A stretch of DNA of 64,000 bases from Manduca sexta (Eukaryota; Arthropoda; Insecta; Lepidoptera; Sphingidae): assembly GCF_014839805.1 (NCBI RefSeq), contig NC_051116.1, forward strand, positions 4,197,556-4,261,555, read 5' to 3'. Below, piece by piece: positions 52,521 to 63,757 of the stretch. The notes beneath the pieces are model-generated. The model was not told where the DNA came from, did not search any database, and saw only the letters and a list, made by a program, of their open reading frames with translations. The first letter of the stretch is position 1, and the number at the start of each line of letters is the position of its first letter. The position numbers and the translations under genes are program-made.

Positions 52521-53384
52521 ATTTTAGTTTTACACGCCCTAATGCCACTACTAATACTCTAAGAGAATTCGTTGCAGCAACATCACACTTTTAGTCGGAA
52601 ATACACTCACGCGCACGCCATAATATTCACCTTAAACTATTAATCCATCTAGACATATATTCTTACTTATAAAAAATTCGCAAAGCTATGCTCAGTTAAA
52701 ACATAAATTTACTCTATCAGTTGTAAGTCAAAACCCGCCATCTTGCCTTTTAATAAGGTTTAAACTAGGAAATGATGTTTTTGACAACTATTTAAGCAAT
52801 TCTTTACCACCTCAATGCTAAAACAAGTTTATAAGTAAGACTGATAATTTATCAAAGACTGGGGTGAACAACAGCAACTGATTATTTATTATAGCCTGTC
52901 CCGAAAATTATAAATCTTCACCATATGTAAACTAAGGAAAAAACTTATGTCACAATGTTAAGTTTAAAACGAATAAGCAAAAGTTGCGTTCACAGATATG
53001 TTCTTTATTTTCCTGGTCAAGCTATTATTCTGACAAACACATCAAAGGCGTTTAAACTTAAAACGTAGCGAATTAAGGTCGAATTTTGACGAACACCAGT
53101 AATAAAATTTGGTCTACTTTTTTAATACCGGAGCGGAAGATAAAATAATGTCAACTCATAAAAATTCTATTATAATGTGTAGTTCGATTACTTTCCATTG
53201 ATTTCTAGAATACTATGTCATGAAATCCTGATGTGAAATTGTCGTTTTGATTTTATCCGGTGCTTACAATAAATACAGTCGGCAGCAAAATAAAAGTCAC
53301 ATAGAGACAAAGAAAACGCTATACAGAGAGTGAACAACTGATTTATTTATTTTATATCCACTTCAAACAGATTGGTACGATATA
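52521..53384. other. AT-rich stretch without recognised feature
   Basis: Nothing recognised. Confidence 0.45.
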
Positions 53385-53577
53385 TGTGTACTACGTACTA
53401 GATCTGGCGTATTATGTTCGATTGAACTGTACTGCAATCCGTACACTTGACTTTAGTATGATTTCAACATTGGCAGCATGTGGTTAAGTACGGAGTGACG
53501 CTCATAGTAAGAACTCGAGTCTTAGTGTAAACCTGGATGTGAATAAACAATATTAGTCAAATAAGTAAAATTATCTG
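53385..53577 (+). repeat. Family E element, left part
   Basis: 'gtgtactacgtactagatct', 'gactttagtatgatttcaac', 'gtcttagtgtaaacctggat' and 'ttagtcaaataagtaaaatt'. A family A SINE follows directly, and 'aagtgaataaata' reappears after it at about 53936-53948. Confidence 0.58.
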
Positions 53578-53907
53578 TGAAGCGAAAAAAGCGATTGTGT
53601 AGTTGGGTGTAGAACGAACTGCCGAGACGAATGTCCGCAGTTTAAATCCTAAGGGCACACACCTATGACTTTTCTAAAATTATGTGTGTATTCTTTGTGA
53701 CTTATCGCCTGCTTTAACGGTGAAGGAAAACATCGTTAGGAAACCTGCATACCTGACAAGTTCTCTATAGGAATTTTGAGCGTGTGTGAAGTTTACTAAT
53801 CCGCACTAGGCCAGCGTGGTGCACTAAGTCCTAATCCCTCTCAGTAATAAAGAATGCCCATGCCCAGCAGTGGGACGGTAAATGATACAGGGCTGATATT
53901 ATTATTA
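53578..53907 (+). repeat. SINE family A, diverged
   Basis: 'gcgattgtgtagttgggtgt' (head), 'ccgcagtttaaatcctaagg' (box B damaged), 'acggtgaaggaaaacatcgt' and 'gatacagggctgatattatt'. Confidence 0.8.
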
Positions 53908-53960
53908 TATAAAACTAAGCTATAAATGAGAGAGAAGTGAATAAATATCACATATATTTA

Positions 53961-54235
53961 CTAGGTTTTTGCTCGGGGCATCTCTGCGTTAAAGAGTTTT
54001 CTGGGATTAAATTTCCATTATATATTTAATCGGGATAGACAGCCTATGTCCTTTATTATTTTTGCCAATCTTTTTATTGATGCTTCGCTCCTTTTGGTTA
54101 TATCGTGATTTTATATAGCCTACTAGCCTTCCTCGATAAATGAGCTACCCAAAACAAAAATATTTTTTCAATTCGTTCTGATAGTTACTAAGATTAGCGC
54201 GTTCAAACAAACTCTTCAGCTTTATATAGTATAGA
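53961..54235 (-). mobile_element. Helitron of the 19656/22474 family without the repeat array
   Basis: Left 'ctaggtttttgctcggggca' is the 3' end; right 'gcgcgttcaaacaaactctt' with 'cagctttatatagtataga' is the 5' end. Only one degenerate internal unit separates them. Confidence 0.7.
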
Positions 54236-54536
54236 GTATTAATATACATAATAATAAAATATGTGTGTATATTTCTAAAGTCTCACCAACAAACATAGGC
54301 GTGACAGAGACAACGCTATACCAAAGCGAAGCTAATTATCTCTTTCTAAAGACTATGTTATTAACGAGTTTTTTTTTTCTTTAACACGTGTAATATTATT
54401 GTCAAGTACAGTATCGTAACCATGGTTTAATATCTTGTATAGGTTATGAAGTGAGCGGTTCCATATTCAATTCCTGACTTAATTTCCATCACAATGTACC
54501 AATGTTCTCTTAGATAGACTTGATTCTAACTAAGTT

Positions 54537-54750
54537 AAATCAACACCAAGCCAAGTGGGGCCAACCTCATTGCAAGGGCTAATAGTCATGATGCTAAAGG
54601 ACTATGGTAAATCAACACCAAGCCAAGTGGGGCCAACCCCACTGCAAGGGCTGATAGTCTTGATGCTAAAGAACTATGGTAAATCAATTGATGAAAACGG
54701 TAGAAACTACGGTTAATCAACATCAAGCCAAGTGGGGTCGACCCCACTGG
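54537..54750 (+). repeat. 72-bp tandem repeat with palindromic core
   Basis: Units start at 54537, 54609 and 54681 (the last disrupted, resuming at about 54714). Each has 'atcaacaccaagccaagtgg' then 'ggccaacc.cac'. The last carries the perfect 18-bp palindrome 'agtggggtcgaccccact' at 54731-54748. Confidence 0.75.
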
Positions 54751-54957
54751 CTACACAATAAGCATTACTAATGCCTGTGTCATCAACACTAGCGGGAAAC
54801 GAATTGTCAGTTCATTACGCGAACAATTAAAATGCAGACAATTTGTTAGTCATAATTCCGGTAATAAATATTTGGATGCCGGACGAGGGTAATTATGTAC
54901 CGTTGTTGGTGACATTTTTGGTTTTATGATTTGGTAATTGGTAGGTTTTGGAGTTGT

Positions 54958-55312
54958 GACTGGTGGTAGGTCTGTCATGCGTGAGAGTCTGCCTGGGAAG
55001 GTACTACTGGATGGTCTAGCAGTGTGTAGTCACTATTATGTTCCGGTGTCTGCCTGTGAAAGTACGTCCATATTGTCAATTTTTGAGGCCAAGCAGCAGT
55101 GTAGTGCCTGTTGTGTTCCTGTTTGAACATTGTAGCCTATGTAGTTACACTAGGTATAAGACTTAACATCTCATGTCTCAGGATGGCAAGCGCAGTGGAA
55201 TACCAAACAATACTTTGTATTGGATGATATTTCTACTGTTTATGGGCGGTCGTATCGCTTACCATCAGGCGAACGGCAAGCTCGTCTCGTCATTCATTGC
55301 AATAAATAAATG
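54958..55312 (+). repeat. Family C retroposon with internal duplication
   Basis: 'actggtggtaggtctgtcat' to 'cattgcaataaataaa'. The 5' half is partly doubled ('ctgcctgggaaggtac' and 'ctgcctgtgaaagtac', 'gcagtgtgtagtcac' and 'agcagtgtagtgcc'). Confidence 0.75.
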
Positions 55313-55685
55313 GTTTTTTTTTGTTTGCTTAGTGTTGTTTCTTTAATCTTCTGATTTAATTCGTCAGATAAACACCAATGAATTAAAAATGTCAGTTGCA
55401 AATTTGTCTCACTTTTATATTCAGACGGTTTATAATTTATTTTACGTATTAATTTTATCTTAATTATTCATATTGATATATCCGCAGTATGACGATAAAT
55501 AAAATATAATAATATTCAGAATAAATTGTCATGTTATTATGATAATTTAGCGAAAACAATAAAATCCTCAAAGGCTCTTTATCATTTACCTTAAACTGAT
55601 TTTGAAAAGAGCAACACCAAAGTTTCTTGCCCGTTCTTCTCTGGTGAGAACTGCTTTCCGAACTGGTGGTAGAGTTAATATTGAC
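55313..55685. other. AT-rich stretch without recognised feature
   Basis: Nothing recognised. Confidence 0.4.
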
Positions 55686-55973
55686 GGAATATAAATAAAC
55701 ACAACATCACGCATTTTATTCCCGAAGGGGTATGCAGAGGCGCAACCATGGCACCCACTTTTCGCCAAGTGTGTTCCGTCCCATGATGTGATAGGGGGCG
55801 AGCCTATCGCCATATCGGGCACAAATTCCAGACTCCGGGCTGATACTGAGCAGAAAAACCCAAATATCACTTTTGCTCGACCCGGGATTCGAACCCAGGA
55901 CCTCAGAGCGCTGCCGTACCGCGCATGCAGTACAACTACGCCACCGAGGCAGTCATAAATGGAATATAAATAA
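55686..55973 (-). repeat. SINE family B with 13-bp TSD
   Basis: TSD 'ggaatataaataa' at 55686-55698 and 55961-55973. Full minus-strand copy with box B complement 'gggattcgaacccagg'. Confidence 0.9.
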
Positions 55974-56049
55974 TGTATAAAATTTTACAGATTCAAATAA
56001 ATCATTATATTTCATTTAAAAAAAATATCTGTAATATTTATATACCATA

Positions 56050-57038
56050 CTAGCTTCCGCCCACAGCTTCGCCCGCGTGGATTTCGGGTTTCAAAAATGG
56101 AGAAGGTGCTCAATTTGTCGGGATGTTTTTTTAATTTATGGTGGTATGCAGGTGGTCCGATTGTCCGGTCAGGGTCTGATGATGGGATCCTGGTGAAATC
56201 GAAGGAACTTTTAACCATTAAGGTTGCACACGAAATTACGGAAGCTTAAAAAATGGAGTAACTTCTCCCGTTTTCCCAACATTTTCCATCACTGCTATGC
56301 TCCTATTAATTGTAGCGTGATGAAAAGTATACTATAACCAGCTCAGGAGTATGAAAAATAATTGTACCAAGTTAAGTTAAAATCCGTCGAGTAGTTTTTG
56401 TTTCTATAACGGTTATACAGACAGACAGACAAAAATGTTACTAATTGCATTTTTGGCAAATCAGTATCGATCCCTAATCACCCCCAGTTATTTTGGAAAT
56501 ATATTTCATGTACAGAATTGACCTCTCTACAGATTTATTATAAGTATAGATATGCAAAAGTAGCTCAAAAATTGTCCATAACGAAAACATGCATTTTAAA
56601 GTAAAACAAAAGAAATAATATCGTGAAGCCAACCAAATAACTAATGATATATTAAATTTTGTGACTGTTCAATTTAGTCGGGTCCGCGATATCACTTTTG
56701 TTGAGTTTCAGAACGCGACATTACATTATTATATTCTGTGCTCCAACGCACACTGCTTTGATGTTAGGAACACACCTACATTGCTTAGACAACAGTGAAC
56801 TTTATACAATAGCAATAAAGCTCAAATTGACTCTACGTATTAGTTAGAAAACGTTTGTATGGGAAATAGAAAAATGCTGTTTTGAGGATTTTCCCGGCAA
56901 TTATTCGAATTTTTCTCACCTTTTAAACCTTCCCTAGACCTCCACGAATAATTCAAGACCAAGATAAGATAAATCCATTCAGCCGTTCTCGAGTTTTAGC
57001 GAGACTAACGAACAGCAATTCATTTTTATATATATAGA
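56050..57038 (-). mobile_element. Chimeric Helitron, copy 2 (989 bp)
   Basis: Inverted copy of 18252-19235 along its whole length, including the internal junction (around 56546-56551) where the upstream 5'-type segment meets the complete second Helitron. Left 'ctagcttccgcccacagctt' is the single 3' end; right 'tcatttttatatatatag'+a is the 5' end before T. Differences between the copies are scattered single bases and small indels. Confidence 0.85.
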
Positions 57039-57822
57039 TTACTTTACACTAAAATGGATTTAACAAAATTTATACACCGTAGCATTCGGTCCGAACATTT
57101 GAAGATTATGAAAACAAATATTTATCTCAAACAGGAATCAAACTCGTGACCTCACGTCCCACAGGGCCATTGCTAGACTCTAATTATCTAAACAAAGACA
57201 CCAAAACAAGTCACCAAAGGTCGACGACCTTTACTTAAAAGCTATGTCCAACTTAGTTCGTGTTTGATTTTTTAGCACATGTGACGGCGCGGCGTAGAGA
57301 AAGCCACAGTTCTGGTTACCATTTATATGAACAATTAGAGTCATTTTTGTCACTATTAGTATGGTATGCAATGGCAAAGGTTGAATTTATCCGAAAAGGA
57401 GTCCCACACAAAATACACCGTGATTTTATACGCGTTTTGGAACTAAAAGTAAGACTGAATACTTTGAAATATCATTGCGCTAAAAACGCTCGAAAAGCGA
57501 GATCAAAACAGCGCATCGTCATCGCATATGCAAAGCCGTCCTAATTCTTGCCCCTACTTTTGACATGTTAGTTTTTATAATCTATTGTTATTACTTCCAA
57601 TTCGGGTTGCCTTTCCGGAACAACTCGATAAACTATGACTAGCGATAATATTGATTGATAGGTGTTTCGCTTGTTTCATTCACTTCCGAGTAATTACAGT
57701 CATTCTTGTTTGAATTGATTGAAAGCTGATTCAATTTTACTTGACACGTACAAGTTTATTATAAGAGTATTCATACTCGAGTAAAGTTATGATTTATTGT
57801 TTAGACATCGGATTAAAACTAA
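57039..57822. other. Stretch with one unrecognised open frame
   Basis: A 94-codon frame at 57260-57544 has an ordinary amino-acid mix with a basic end (residues near VEFIRKGVPHKIHRDFIRVL). It is preceded by 'gtttgattttttag' (acceptor-like) and contains 'ctaaaagtaagac' (donor-like). I do not recognise the protein. It may be a decayed element fragment, an exon, or chance. Confidence 0.3.
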
Positions 57823-58075
57823 TCACACACCACACATTTATCCCCGAGGAGGTATGCAGAGATGCAAAAAGGACACCCAATTTTCGCCAAGCGTATTCCG
57901 TCCCATGATGTGATAGGGGAGGAGCCTATCGCCATATCGGGCACAAATTCCAGACTTCGAGCTGATACTGAGCAGAAAAACCCAAATATCACTTTGTCCG
58001 ACCCGGGATTCGAACCCAGGATCTCAGAATGGTGCCGTACCGCGCATGCAGTACAACTACGCCACCGAGGCAATC
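57823..58075 (-). repeat. SINE family B, full length
   Basis: 'cacacatttatccccgagga' to 'gccaccgaggcaatc'. Box B complement 'gggattcgaacccagg' is intact. Confidence 0.86.
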
Positions 58076-58334
58076 TAAATAAAACTAGTTTTCGGATTTT
58101 ACTGGACTCAGTACCCCAGTAATTTTTTTCGCTGGCTAAAAACCATTTATTCCTTTGGGAGTTTATTTTATTTTATTTGGGACAACAAACAATTCGGTAA
58201 TAACACTTTGAATAAATACAAAATTATAGTTGTAGGCGTAACAATTACACAACCAACACCGTTATCAACAGAGTAAAATACGATGCCTCAGACATACAAG
58301 TATACACCTCAAACTTATAATAGGCCTCTTTTTC

Positions 58335-58845
58335 TTGTTTCGTCTCTGTCCGCGTGAAATTTTTTTTCCGGAATAAATATTTTCCCGAGAAAACGCTTAT
58401 AGCATTCAGGAGTAATGTAGCTAAAAATGAAAAAAAAATCTAAATCAATTCATTAGTATAGTAGTCAGTTTACTGGTGGTAGGTCTCTCATATGCGGGAG
58501 TCCGCCTGGGCAGGTTCCACCGCAATGTCTACTTCTGCCGCTAAGCAGCAGTGAGTAGTCACTATTGTGTTCTGGTTTGAAGGACATTGTAGCCAGTGTA
58601 ACTACTGGACATAATGAGACTTAACATCTCACATCTCAGGATGGCGAGCGCAGGGAAATACTGAACAACACTTTGTAATTCAAGGTGTTAGATGATGTTT
58701 TTACTGTTTATGGGCGGTCGTATCGCTTACCATCAGGCGAACGGTACGCTCGTCTTGTCATTCAAAGCAATAAAAAAAAATTATCCTGAGATTAACGCGC
58801 TCAACAAACTCTTCAGCTTTATTTATTAGTGTAGATTTGTTAGAC
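58335..58845 (-). mobile_element. Helitron split by a family C retroposon
   Basis: Left part 'tcgtctctgtccgcgtgaaa', 'ttcccgagaaaacgcttata' (3' half); right part 'cctgagattaacgcgctcaa', 'caaactcttcagctttattt' (5' end of the 19656 family). The family C copy at 58471-58780 sits between. Confidence 0.62.
58471..58780 (+). repeat. Family C retroposon, full length
   Basis: 'tactggtggtaggtctctca', 'gggcaggttccaccgcaatg', 'ggatggcgagcgcaggga', 'ttaccatcaggcgaacggta', ending 'aaagcaataaaaaaaaa'. Confidence 0.84.
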
Positions 58846-60276
58846 TCATCTACACTGCAAAATCTAAGCCACTATTAAACGCACTGAAAAAGCAATCGCA
58901 AAAAACCTACATTCTATTGATTTCACAGGTTAGCATTCAGGCTGCATCCAGCCGATGTCACGTGCTATGAATCGCGATTGAATCTTTTTAATCTGTCTTG
59001 TGTGGTCACTCGTTTTTTTTATTCTGCTCTATTTTATAATCCTGCCTGTAAAATGGGAAATGTTTGAACCGGTCAGGTGCGGATTTAGTGACGGATTTGG
59101 GGTTAAAATCTGACAAGGGTTAATAGGGAAATACTACGTCAAGGTAAGGAAATAGTAAGTTTATTGTTCAATCAAAAGTAACATCATATATTGTTATCTA
59201 GTTTTCTCTGTGTACCATAGAATATTTTTTTATGATAGAAAATTTACCGATCTGCAGCCATTGTATTTATAATGTTATAACACATTCATTAAACATTTGT
59301 ATGCCAAAAGTAACTTTTACTTTTTATTGCAATGGCTTTTTGGCATTACTGTAGGTGTTTTTTCTGGTCATATGTTTCATGTAGCTAATACAAATCCGTC
59401 AGTAAAAATAATTACTAATTTAAACAATAATTGCGTATAAGGGGATAAGACCCTCAATTGATCCTCCCAAATCCACCCCAGGCCAATTGCAGTTTTATTG
59501 TCTTTTGTGTCAGCCTATAAAAAACCTATCAAAGGCTGAACAGACCGACGTTCATGCGAGGATTGTCAATTAATTTTGATTAAAATATTTCACCGACATT
59601 TTGTTTCCATCGCACGTTGAATAATTGGAATCGCCTTCATTGCGCTAATGAGACCGGCGAAAATATTTTATTGTTTTATATTTCATTCAATTGTGAATAA
59701 ATCAAAAAAGCTGACTGTTTTTTTTACTCTATGAGCTATATTTAACACGTTTCGCTCGTGGTTCCAGCGTGGAATTCGGATTGGCCTGTCGGAATATTAT
59801 ATTCGCTTTAATAAAATATTTTTTTTATATAATTCGGAGATAAGACGAGCAAGCCTCTTGTATAACGACAAGCCGACGATAATAAAATATGTATGGGAAA
59901 GAATCGGACCGATTTGTCGCTACGATATGCCAATACTGATGAAGGTTTTATATGTATTATATCAATTTAGGTGGCTGATATAGAAAATGTCATTATAGTT
60001 TCCATAGCGATGGAAAATAACGAGAACAAAAAATGGTGCAAAGAGAATTATATGAAATGGTGTAACTGTGATACATACGATGTAGCGTAAAACTCAGTTA
60101 ATAGTAAATAAAGTCTGCTCTGTTTCTAAATTCTAAGGGCGTTATTACTCTGCAACATATCCCATTGCTAACAAATACATATTTTTGTTTTCTATTAGCG
60201 ATGATTATAGAAAAGCGAATGGCGACCGTCTCAGTATACCAATCAACTTTTTTAAAAAAAAGTTGGAATCGCACTG
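58846..60276. other. 1.4-kb AT-rich stretch without recognised feature
   Basis: No gene or repeat recognised. 59748-59775 faintly resembles a Helitron end ('cgtttcgctcgtggttccag'). Confidence 0.45.
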
Positions 60277-60395
60277 CGCTCGTCACCCTGAGATAAGATG
60301 TTAAGTCTCAGCATCAGTAATTACTGTACAGTATCCTTCAAAGAAGAACACATTCAGACAGACTGCTGCTTGACGGAAATAGGGATAAAAATTCC
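60277..60395 (-). repeat. Family C fragment
   Basis: 'gcgctcgtcaccctgagata', 'agatgttaagtctcagcatc' and 'gactgctgcttgacggaaat' correspond to the middle of family C. Confidence 0.5.
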
Positions 60396-60693
60396 ACCAA
60401 ACAAGACGAGTCAGACTGATATTCGGATTCAACTAAGTTATTCAATGTATGGTCGAATGATTTCCATTTGCCAAATATTGTACGTCACGGTTGCGATGTC
60501 CATGTACACGTATTCTCGATTGAGTTCCTTTGTAGAACGCAGCTGCATTCAGTTACGTCTAGATTTCGAGATATTTGCATGGAATTTGTATATTCTGTAG
60601 TTGTATGGAGCGTGTTAGACCATACAACATATTGTCCTTTACTAAGGGGTAGTAATTACTAAGCTAGATGCTGCGTTGGACGTCTTTGATATC

Positions 60694-60833
60694 GTAGAGG
60701 TCGCAGGAATTTACTGGATGCAGGCCGCTGCTATCGGGTTCGTCTGGAAGTCTCCAGGGGATGCCTTTGTTCAGCAGTGGACTTCCAAAGACCGCAGAAG
60801 TGGTGTAACTGTACGGAGACTGAATAAAAAGTG
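60694..60833 (+). pseudogene. RTE-clade LINE C-terminal fragment
   Basis: One open frame encodes VEVAGIYWMQAAAIGFVWKS then PGDAFVQQWTSKDRRSG, a diverged form of the RTE C-terminus seen at 21844. The usual (GAT)n tail is missing. Confidence 0.62.
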
Positions 60834-61224
60834 ACTACCTGTATGAAAACATCCGAATAAATGCATCCGTGCAGTTATCACATTACTTCAAAATTCAGAA
60901 ACAATCAACTAGATCATTATAACCTTTATGTTCTCCGCTAAAACCGTGAAGTTACGTTACGGTTAAATCGATTAGACGGGCGTTCGAAACTTTAATTGTA
61001 CTAAACACGATAGCTCAATTACGTGTGTTTACTTGCGTTGCGGATTTATAAATATTTCGATAGACGTGTTGCTTTATAGCTTGCGACAGCAACAGCGTTA
61101 AGCTTGGCGCCTGTCACAAGTTTAAATCTCGTCAAGTATTTAGAAGTTACACACATAGTAGTACTATCTACAGTGATATCTGAATACTTACGGCTCTTAA
61201 TACTGTCCTACTATAAAATTGTGT
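60834..61224. other. Stretch without recognised feature
   Basis: Nothing recognised. Confidence 0.4.
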
Positions 61225-61447
61225 TTGAACAAGCACGACAATGTGACCCTGCACTTTATGGTAAGTGGAATAGAATCCAGTAGAATGATTACCCCTCAGC
61301 AGTCGACACAATTGTGGCCTGTTGGAACCGAATATACACAGGCTGATCCTTAAACGCGGCACTTACGTGGGCCACTATGGTGTGTTTTAAAACCTTGTGT
61401 ACGGTGATTGCTATCCGGGCGGATATAACATATATCCTACCAGCAAA
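61225..61447 (-). repeat. Family D repeat
   Basis: 'actttatggtaagtggaata', 'attacccctcagcagtcgac', 'ggctgatccttaaacgcggc' and 'acgtgggccactatggtgtg'. Confidence 0.66.
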
Positions 61448-61716
61448 TTTACTAACACACGAGGGATTCACTAAGTTTCTCATTTATAAATATAAAGTTC
61501 TAAAACCGTAAGACATTTAGCATTTGAACGGCAGTTCATAATTATATTCTTTAATTTGTAACCTCATGCAGTTTACAGTTCGATGATATCACATCTGCGG
61601 TCCAAATACTAATCTACGAAACTGGTTGAGGTCACACGTTACCGGTTTGAGTCGTCATGGATTTTCTAATAAATATTGATAAGATTGCTGAAGTAAGTGA
61701 ATTCTCTTCATAGATT

Positions 61717-62023
61717 TACTGGTGGTGGGTTTCTCATATGTGAGAGTCCGCTTGGGTAGTTACCACCGCAATCTATATTCTACCACCAAGTAGCAGTGTG
61801 TAGTCACTGTTGTGGTCCGGTTTGAAGGATATTGTAGCCAGTGTAACTACTGGATATAATGAGATTTAACATCTCACGTCTCAGGATGGCGAGTGCAGTG
61901 GAATACCAAACAATACTTTGTAATTCGAGGTGTTGGATGGTGTTTCTACTGTTTATGGGCGGTCGTATCGCTTACCATCAGGCGAACGACAAGCTCGTCT
62001 AGTCATTCAAAGCAATAAAAAAA
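61717..62023 (+). repeat. Family C retroposon, full length
   Basis: 'ttactggtggtgggtttctc' to 'caaagcaataaaaaaa'. A further, very diverged C-like block follows at about 62065-62145 ('cgagcttatcatcaggtgat'). Confidence 0.83.
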
Positions 62024-62324
62024 TCAACTGCAAGGCTAAGATACATCTGTTGTATCAGTCCAGAGGTAGCGTGCAATTCAATATCATGCTTTGTAATTTA
62101 GTTTAGTTGATTACAGTTTGTGGTAGTCGAGCTTATCATCAGGTGATATTTATTTATGTTTATGAAACAAAACTGCTTGAGTCTGATTTGTTTTCACCCA
62201 ACAACATTGGTTTTAAAATTTCAAAATTATACTTGAATTGGGAATTTTAACTGATTCGATGAAGCACTTTTTATTCTACGAATTTCTATGTAGCGGTGGT
62301 TACTTTGAAATTGTCCAGATATTA

Positions 62325-62695
62325 ATAATGGTTTCTTATTTCTACGTGAATGTTAGACATTTAAATAAAACTAGTTATCAGATTGTATCGCGCCTTATTT
62401 ATATTAAAATCTATCTCCCGACGTTTCGAACACTTGCTGCCATCATGGTCACAGGGAGGACTGAGGTTTAAGTCGTCCAAAAAGTCAAAGTTACAATATA
62501 TACCTACATTTTACAATTATACAATTTTTTTTAGTTGTTGACGGTCCGATTTACACAGAATGAGCTAAGTGTCTTGTAATCTGGCGGCCGGTCAGCACCT
62601 CAGTCTTTCCCGTGACCATGAAGGGTGCAACGTCTTCAAAACTTGGTGAATATTTTTAATATAAAACCGCGATAAAATCCGAAAAAAAAATTTCA
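62325..62695 (+). mobile_element. Penelope-like copy with opposed 3' ends
   Basis: Left: 'tttcttatttctacgtgaat', 'ctcccgacgtttcgaacact', 'gccatcatggtcacagggag' (minus). Right: 'gaccatgaagggtgcaacgt', 'ccgcgataaaatccgaaaaa' (plus). The middle has the reversed stop-codon region 'cggtccgatttacacagaat'. Only 3' sequence is present. Confidence 0.58.
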
Positions 62696-62761
62696 TAGTC
62701 AGGTTATTTGTTTTAAAATATTATGTTGCCATACCCCTATTAGATTCATAATAACATCAAC

Positions 62762-62862
62762 GTGTTTGAAATACTGTCTATTCTTGAGCACGGGTCTACT
62801 CTCCTACTAAGAGTGTCATAATCCACTACGCTGGCTCAGTACAAGTTGGTAGACTTCACTAA
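62762..62862 (-). repeat. SINE family A fragment
   Basis: 'gagcacgggtctactctcct', 'taatccactacgctggctca' and 'gttggtagacttcact'. It is cut at 62862 by the RTE insertion. Confidence 0.62.
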
Positions 62863-62863
62863 T

Positions 62864-63296
62864 ACTATCCAAATCATCATCATCATCATAAGCCTACAGC
62901 CGTCTACTGCTGAACATAGGCCTCCCCTAAAGCGCGCCACGTTGCTCGGTCCTCGGCTCTGCTCATCCAGCGTCCACCGGCGATCCTGCGAATGTCGTCG
63001 GACCAGCGGGTCGGAGGTCGTCCTACGCTACGCTTACCGAGACGCAGTCTCCACTCTAGGGCTCGTCAGCTCCAGCGGCCATCAGTCCTACGACCGATAT
63101 GGCCAGCCCACTGCCACTTCAGCTGGCTTATTCTCCGAGCTATGTCCGTTACTTTGGTTCTCTCATGGATAACCTCATTTCTGATTTTGTCCGCGAAAGA
63201 GACACCTAGCATAGCTTGCTCCATCGCCTGCTGCGCGACCTTAAATTTATGGACTAGCCTTACCGACAGCGTCCACGTCTCCAACACTATCCAAAT
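62864..63296 (-). mobile_element. 5'-truncated RTE LINE with 11-bp TSD
   Basis: TSD 'actatccaaat' at 62864-62874 and 63286-63296. Between them lies a minus-strand RTE 3' end with a (CAT)n block (complement of (ATG)n tail) at about 62873-62889 and the coding end at 62904-63285. Confidence 0.82.
62904..63285 (-). pseudogene. RTE-type endonuclease/reverse transcriptase, C-terminal remnant
   Basis: The frame from 63285 encodes WTLSVRLVHKFKVAQQAMEQ, later RRISQLKWQWAGHIGRRTDG, then RWMSRAEDRATWRALGEAYV QQ and a stop at 62904-62906. This is the region after the reverse transcriptase in RTE proteins of moths and butterflies (recalled family knowledge). One in-frame stop (63066-63068) interrupts it where the family usually has Arg, and the terminal Trp codon is also a stop. 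Endonuclease and reverse transcriptase domains are absent because of 5' truncation, so the copy is dead. Confidence 0.78.
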
Positions 63297-63515
63297 AATA
63301 AAGATTAAAAACAAGTTCCCAAAAACAGGATCCTATACGTTGGAATTGAAGTAATTGATACCTTGGAACACCTATAGATTACGTACCAACCGACACTGTG
63401 AAAATAACTATAAAAATATCAATTAATGTAACCTGAGCCATAAGTGTCCAGTTAATTAATTAGGAGAGAGATTTGTGTGCCAAGATCAGATATTTATAAG
63501 TGATGTTTTAATTAT

Positions 63516-63757
63516 TAACTGCTTAGGTAGCGTTGTTGTGTTACGTGCGACTGCAGTGTTGAGGTATAGGATTCGATTTCCAGGTCGGGTAAAGTGATAT
63601 AGGGTCTTTCTACTCATTATCGGCTTGAAGTTTGGAATATGTTTCCAATATGGTTATATGCTCCTCTATATCATGTTATGGGACGGAATATGCATGGCGG
63701 AAAATGGGTGCACCAGTTGCATCTCCGTCTAACTCTTAAGGGATTAAAGGCGTAAGT
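63516..63757 (+). repeat. SINE family B, diverged
   Basis: 'actgcttaggtagcgttgtt' (head), 'ggattcgatttccaggtcgg' (box B remnant), 'gttatgggacggaatatgca' and 'ctcttaagggattaaaggcg'. Confidence 0.72.
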
